A stretch of DNA of 6,508 nucleotides from an uncultured Clostridia bacterium (GTDB lineage: Bacteria; Bacillota; Clostridia; Oscillospirales; Acutalibacteraceae). Within the stretch, counting starts at the first letter, position 1, and each line of letters opens with the position of its first letter. Positions 5,405 through 6,508 of the stretch are shown piece by piece. A model generated the notes under the pieces. That model was not told where the DNA came from. It was given only the letters and a program-made list of their open reading frames with translations, and searched no databases. The position numbers and the translations under genes are program-made. The stretch is from positions 1 through 6,508 of the forward strand of contig CALEIO010000178.1 of NCBI GenBank assembly GCA_937875885.1, read 5' to 3'.

Positions 5405-6508
5405 ATGGCACTTAAAAATGAGTATCTTCTTGATCTCCTTGAGAGAGTTAAGAAAAGAAATCCCGGCGAGCCCGAGTTCATTCAGACTGTTACAGAAGTT
5501 CTGACATCCATCGAGCCCGTTGTTGAGAAAAGACCTGACCTGGTAGAGGCTGGCGTTCTTGAGAGAATCGTTGAGCCCGAAAGACAGATTTTCTTCCGCG
5601 TTCCCTGGGTTGACGACAACGGCAAGGTTCAGGTTAACCGCGGTTTCAGAGTACAGTTCAACTCTGCTATCGGTCCTTACAAGGGCGGTATCAGACTCCA
5701 CCCCTCTGTTAATGCAAGCATCATCAAGTTCCTCGGTTTCGAGCAGACATTCAAGAACTCCCTCACAACTCTGCCCATGGGCGGCGGCAAGGGTGGCTCT
5801 GACTTCGATCCCAGAGGCAAGAGCGACGGCGAAGTTATGCGTTTCTGCCAGAGCTTTATGACAGAGCTCCAGAGACACATCGGTCCCCACCTTGACGTTC
5901 CCGCAGGTGACATCGGCACAGGCGCACGTGAGATCGGCTATATGTTCGGTCAGTACAAGAGACTCAGAAATGAGTTCACTGGCGTTCTTACAGGTAAGGG
6001 TCTCCAGTACGGCGGTTCTCTTATCCGTCCCGAAGCAACAGGTTTCGGCGCAGTTTACTATACAGTAGAAATGCTCAAGACTCTCGGCGAGTCCATTGAG
6101 GGCAAGACAGTTGCAGTTTCCGGTTTCGGTAACGTTGCATGGGGTGTTGTTCAGAAGGTAACAGAGCTGGGCGGTAAGGTTGTTACACTTTCCGGTCCCG
6201 ACGGTTACATCTACGATGAGGACGGCATCAACACAGAAGAGAAGATCAACTTTATGCTCGAGATGCGTGACTCTCGTCGTGACAAGGTTCAGGATTACGC
6301 TGACAAGTTCGGTGTTCCCTTCTTTGCAGGTCAGAAGCCCTGGGGCGTTAAGGCAGACATCATTATGCCCTGCGCTACTCAGAACGAGGTTGGCATTACT
6401 GAGGCTGAGCAGATCGTTGCTAATGGCGTTAAGTACTATGTTGAGGTTTCCAATATGCCCTCCACAAACGAGGCTGTTGATTACCTGAAGGAGAACAACG
6501 TTGTTGTT
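5405..6508 (+). CDS. gdhA: Glutamate dehydrogenase (hexameric class, 3' end outside window)
   Basis: Cytoplasmic enzyme interconverting glutamate with 2-oxoglutarate and ammonium using NAD(P)(H). The first 368 codons are present, and the frame is still open at the window end. The family usually has about 450 residues, so roughly 80 are missing. Visible landmarks are GPYKGGIR with Lys93, EQTFKNSL with Lys117, the Glu/Leu/Phe/Val dehydrogenase signature LPMGGGKGGSDFDP with catalytic Lys129, PAGDIGTG with catalytic Asp169, and the nucleotide-binding turn GFGNVAWG (240-247). From memory the sequence tracks the C. symbiosum GDH closely, including Phe241 and Pro265, equivalent to Phe238 and Pro262 there, which are tied to NAD(H) preference. 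NAD-linked activity is therefore inferred, although automatic annotation may call it NADP-specific. Codon use is strongly biased (AAG, GTT, GGC, CCC, AGA), unlike the exporter genes, suggesting high expression. It is divergent from pyk and has its own strong promoter. Confidence 0.97.
   Translation, partial: MALKNEYLLDLLERVKKRNPGEPEFIQTVTEVLTSIEPVVEKRPDLVEAGVLERIVEPERQIFFRVPWVDDNGKVQVNRGFRVQFNSAIGPYKGGIRLHPSVNASIIKFLGFEQTFKNSLTTLPMGGGKGGSDFDPRGKSDGEVMRFCQSFMTELQRHIGPHLDVPAGDIGTGAREIGYMFGQYKRLRNEFTGVLTGKGLQYGGSLIRPEATGFGAVYYTVEMLKTLGESIEGKTVAVSGFGNVAWGVVQKVTELGGKVVTLSGPDGYIYDEDGINTEEKINFMLEMRDSRRDKVQDYADKFGVPFFAGQKPWGVKADIIMPCATQNEVGITEAEQIVANGVKYYVEVSNMPSTNEAVDYLKENNVVV

Noticed and set aside
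5375..5890. 171-codon open frame on the minus strand opposite gdhA
   Set aside because: It lies antisense to a well-conserved gene, has no recognisable protein character, and is explained by the biased codon use of gdhA, which leaves few stops on the opposite strand.

Overview
The window looks like chromosomal DNA from a low- to moderate-GC Gram-positive anaerobe (Bacillota, class Clostridia). The grounds are purine-rich AAGGAG-type ribosome binding sites, sigma-A style promoters, AT-rich intergenic spacers, and a glutamate dehydrogenase that closely resembles, from memory, the clostridial hexameric enzyme typified by Clostridium symbiosum. Genus-level placement is not possible by eye, although the CCC- and AGA-rich codon use of the glutamate dehydrogenase gene would suit a gut Oscillospiraceae-like organism.

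Region 1 (1-508): the C-terminal 129 residues of an unrecognised soluble or extracytoplasmic protein. A 117-base gap with two hairpins follows. The second is a perfect 10-bp stem ending only 10 nt before the ribosome binding site of the next gene.

Region 2 (509-3579): a compact three-gene operon for an ABC-2 type exporter. It encodes one ATPase and two different permeases. Both permeases have one N-terminal membrane helix, a large extracytoplasmic domain and then a helical bundle. The genes are 1 and 7 nt apart and look translationally coupled. The substrate cannot be read from the sequence.

Region 3 (3580-3633): a strong hairpin with A-rich and T-rich flanks, serving as a shared terminator for the converging exporter operon and pyruvate kinase gene.

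Region 4 (3634-5067, minus strand): a complete pyruvate kinase (pyk) of the short, 477-residue type.

Region 5 (5068-5404): a 337-base divergent intergenic region. It carries a recognisable promoter for pyk on the minus strand and a near-consensus promoter for glutamate dehydrogenase on the plus strand. Each promoter has an inverted repeat at or just upstream of its -35 box, which are possible operator sites.

Region 6 (5405-6508): glutamate dehydrogenase (gdhA), cut by the window end after 368 codons. It has strongly biased codon use and residues that in C. symbiosum GDH go with NAD(H) preference.

Pyk and GDH are central metabolic enzymes linking glycolysis (PEP to pyruvate) and nitrogen metabolism (2-oxoglutarate/ammonium and glutamate). 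Their divergent arrangement would allow joint control, but that is inference. I see no mobile element, CRISPR array, tRNA, rRNA or clear new system. The least explained parts are the exporter operon with its hairpin leader and the orphan protein fragment upstream.
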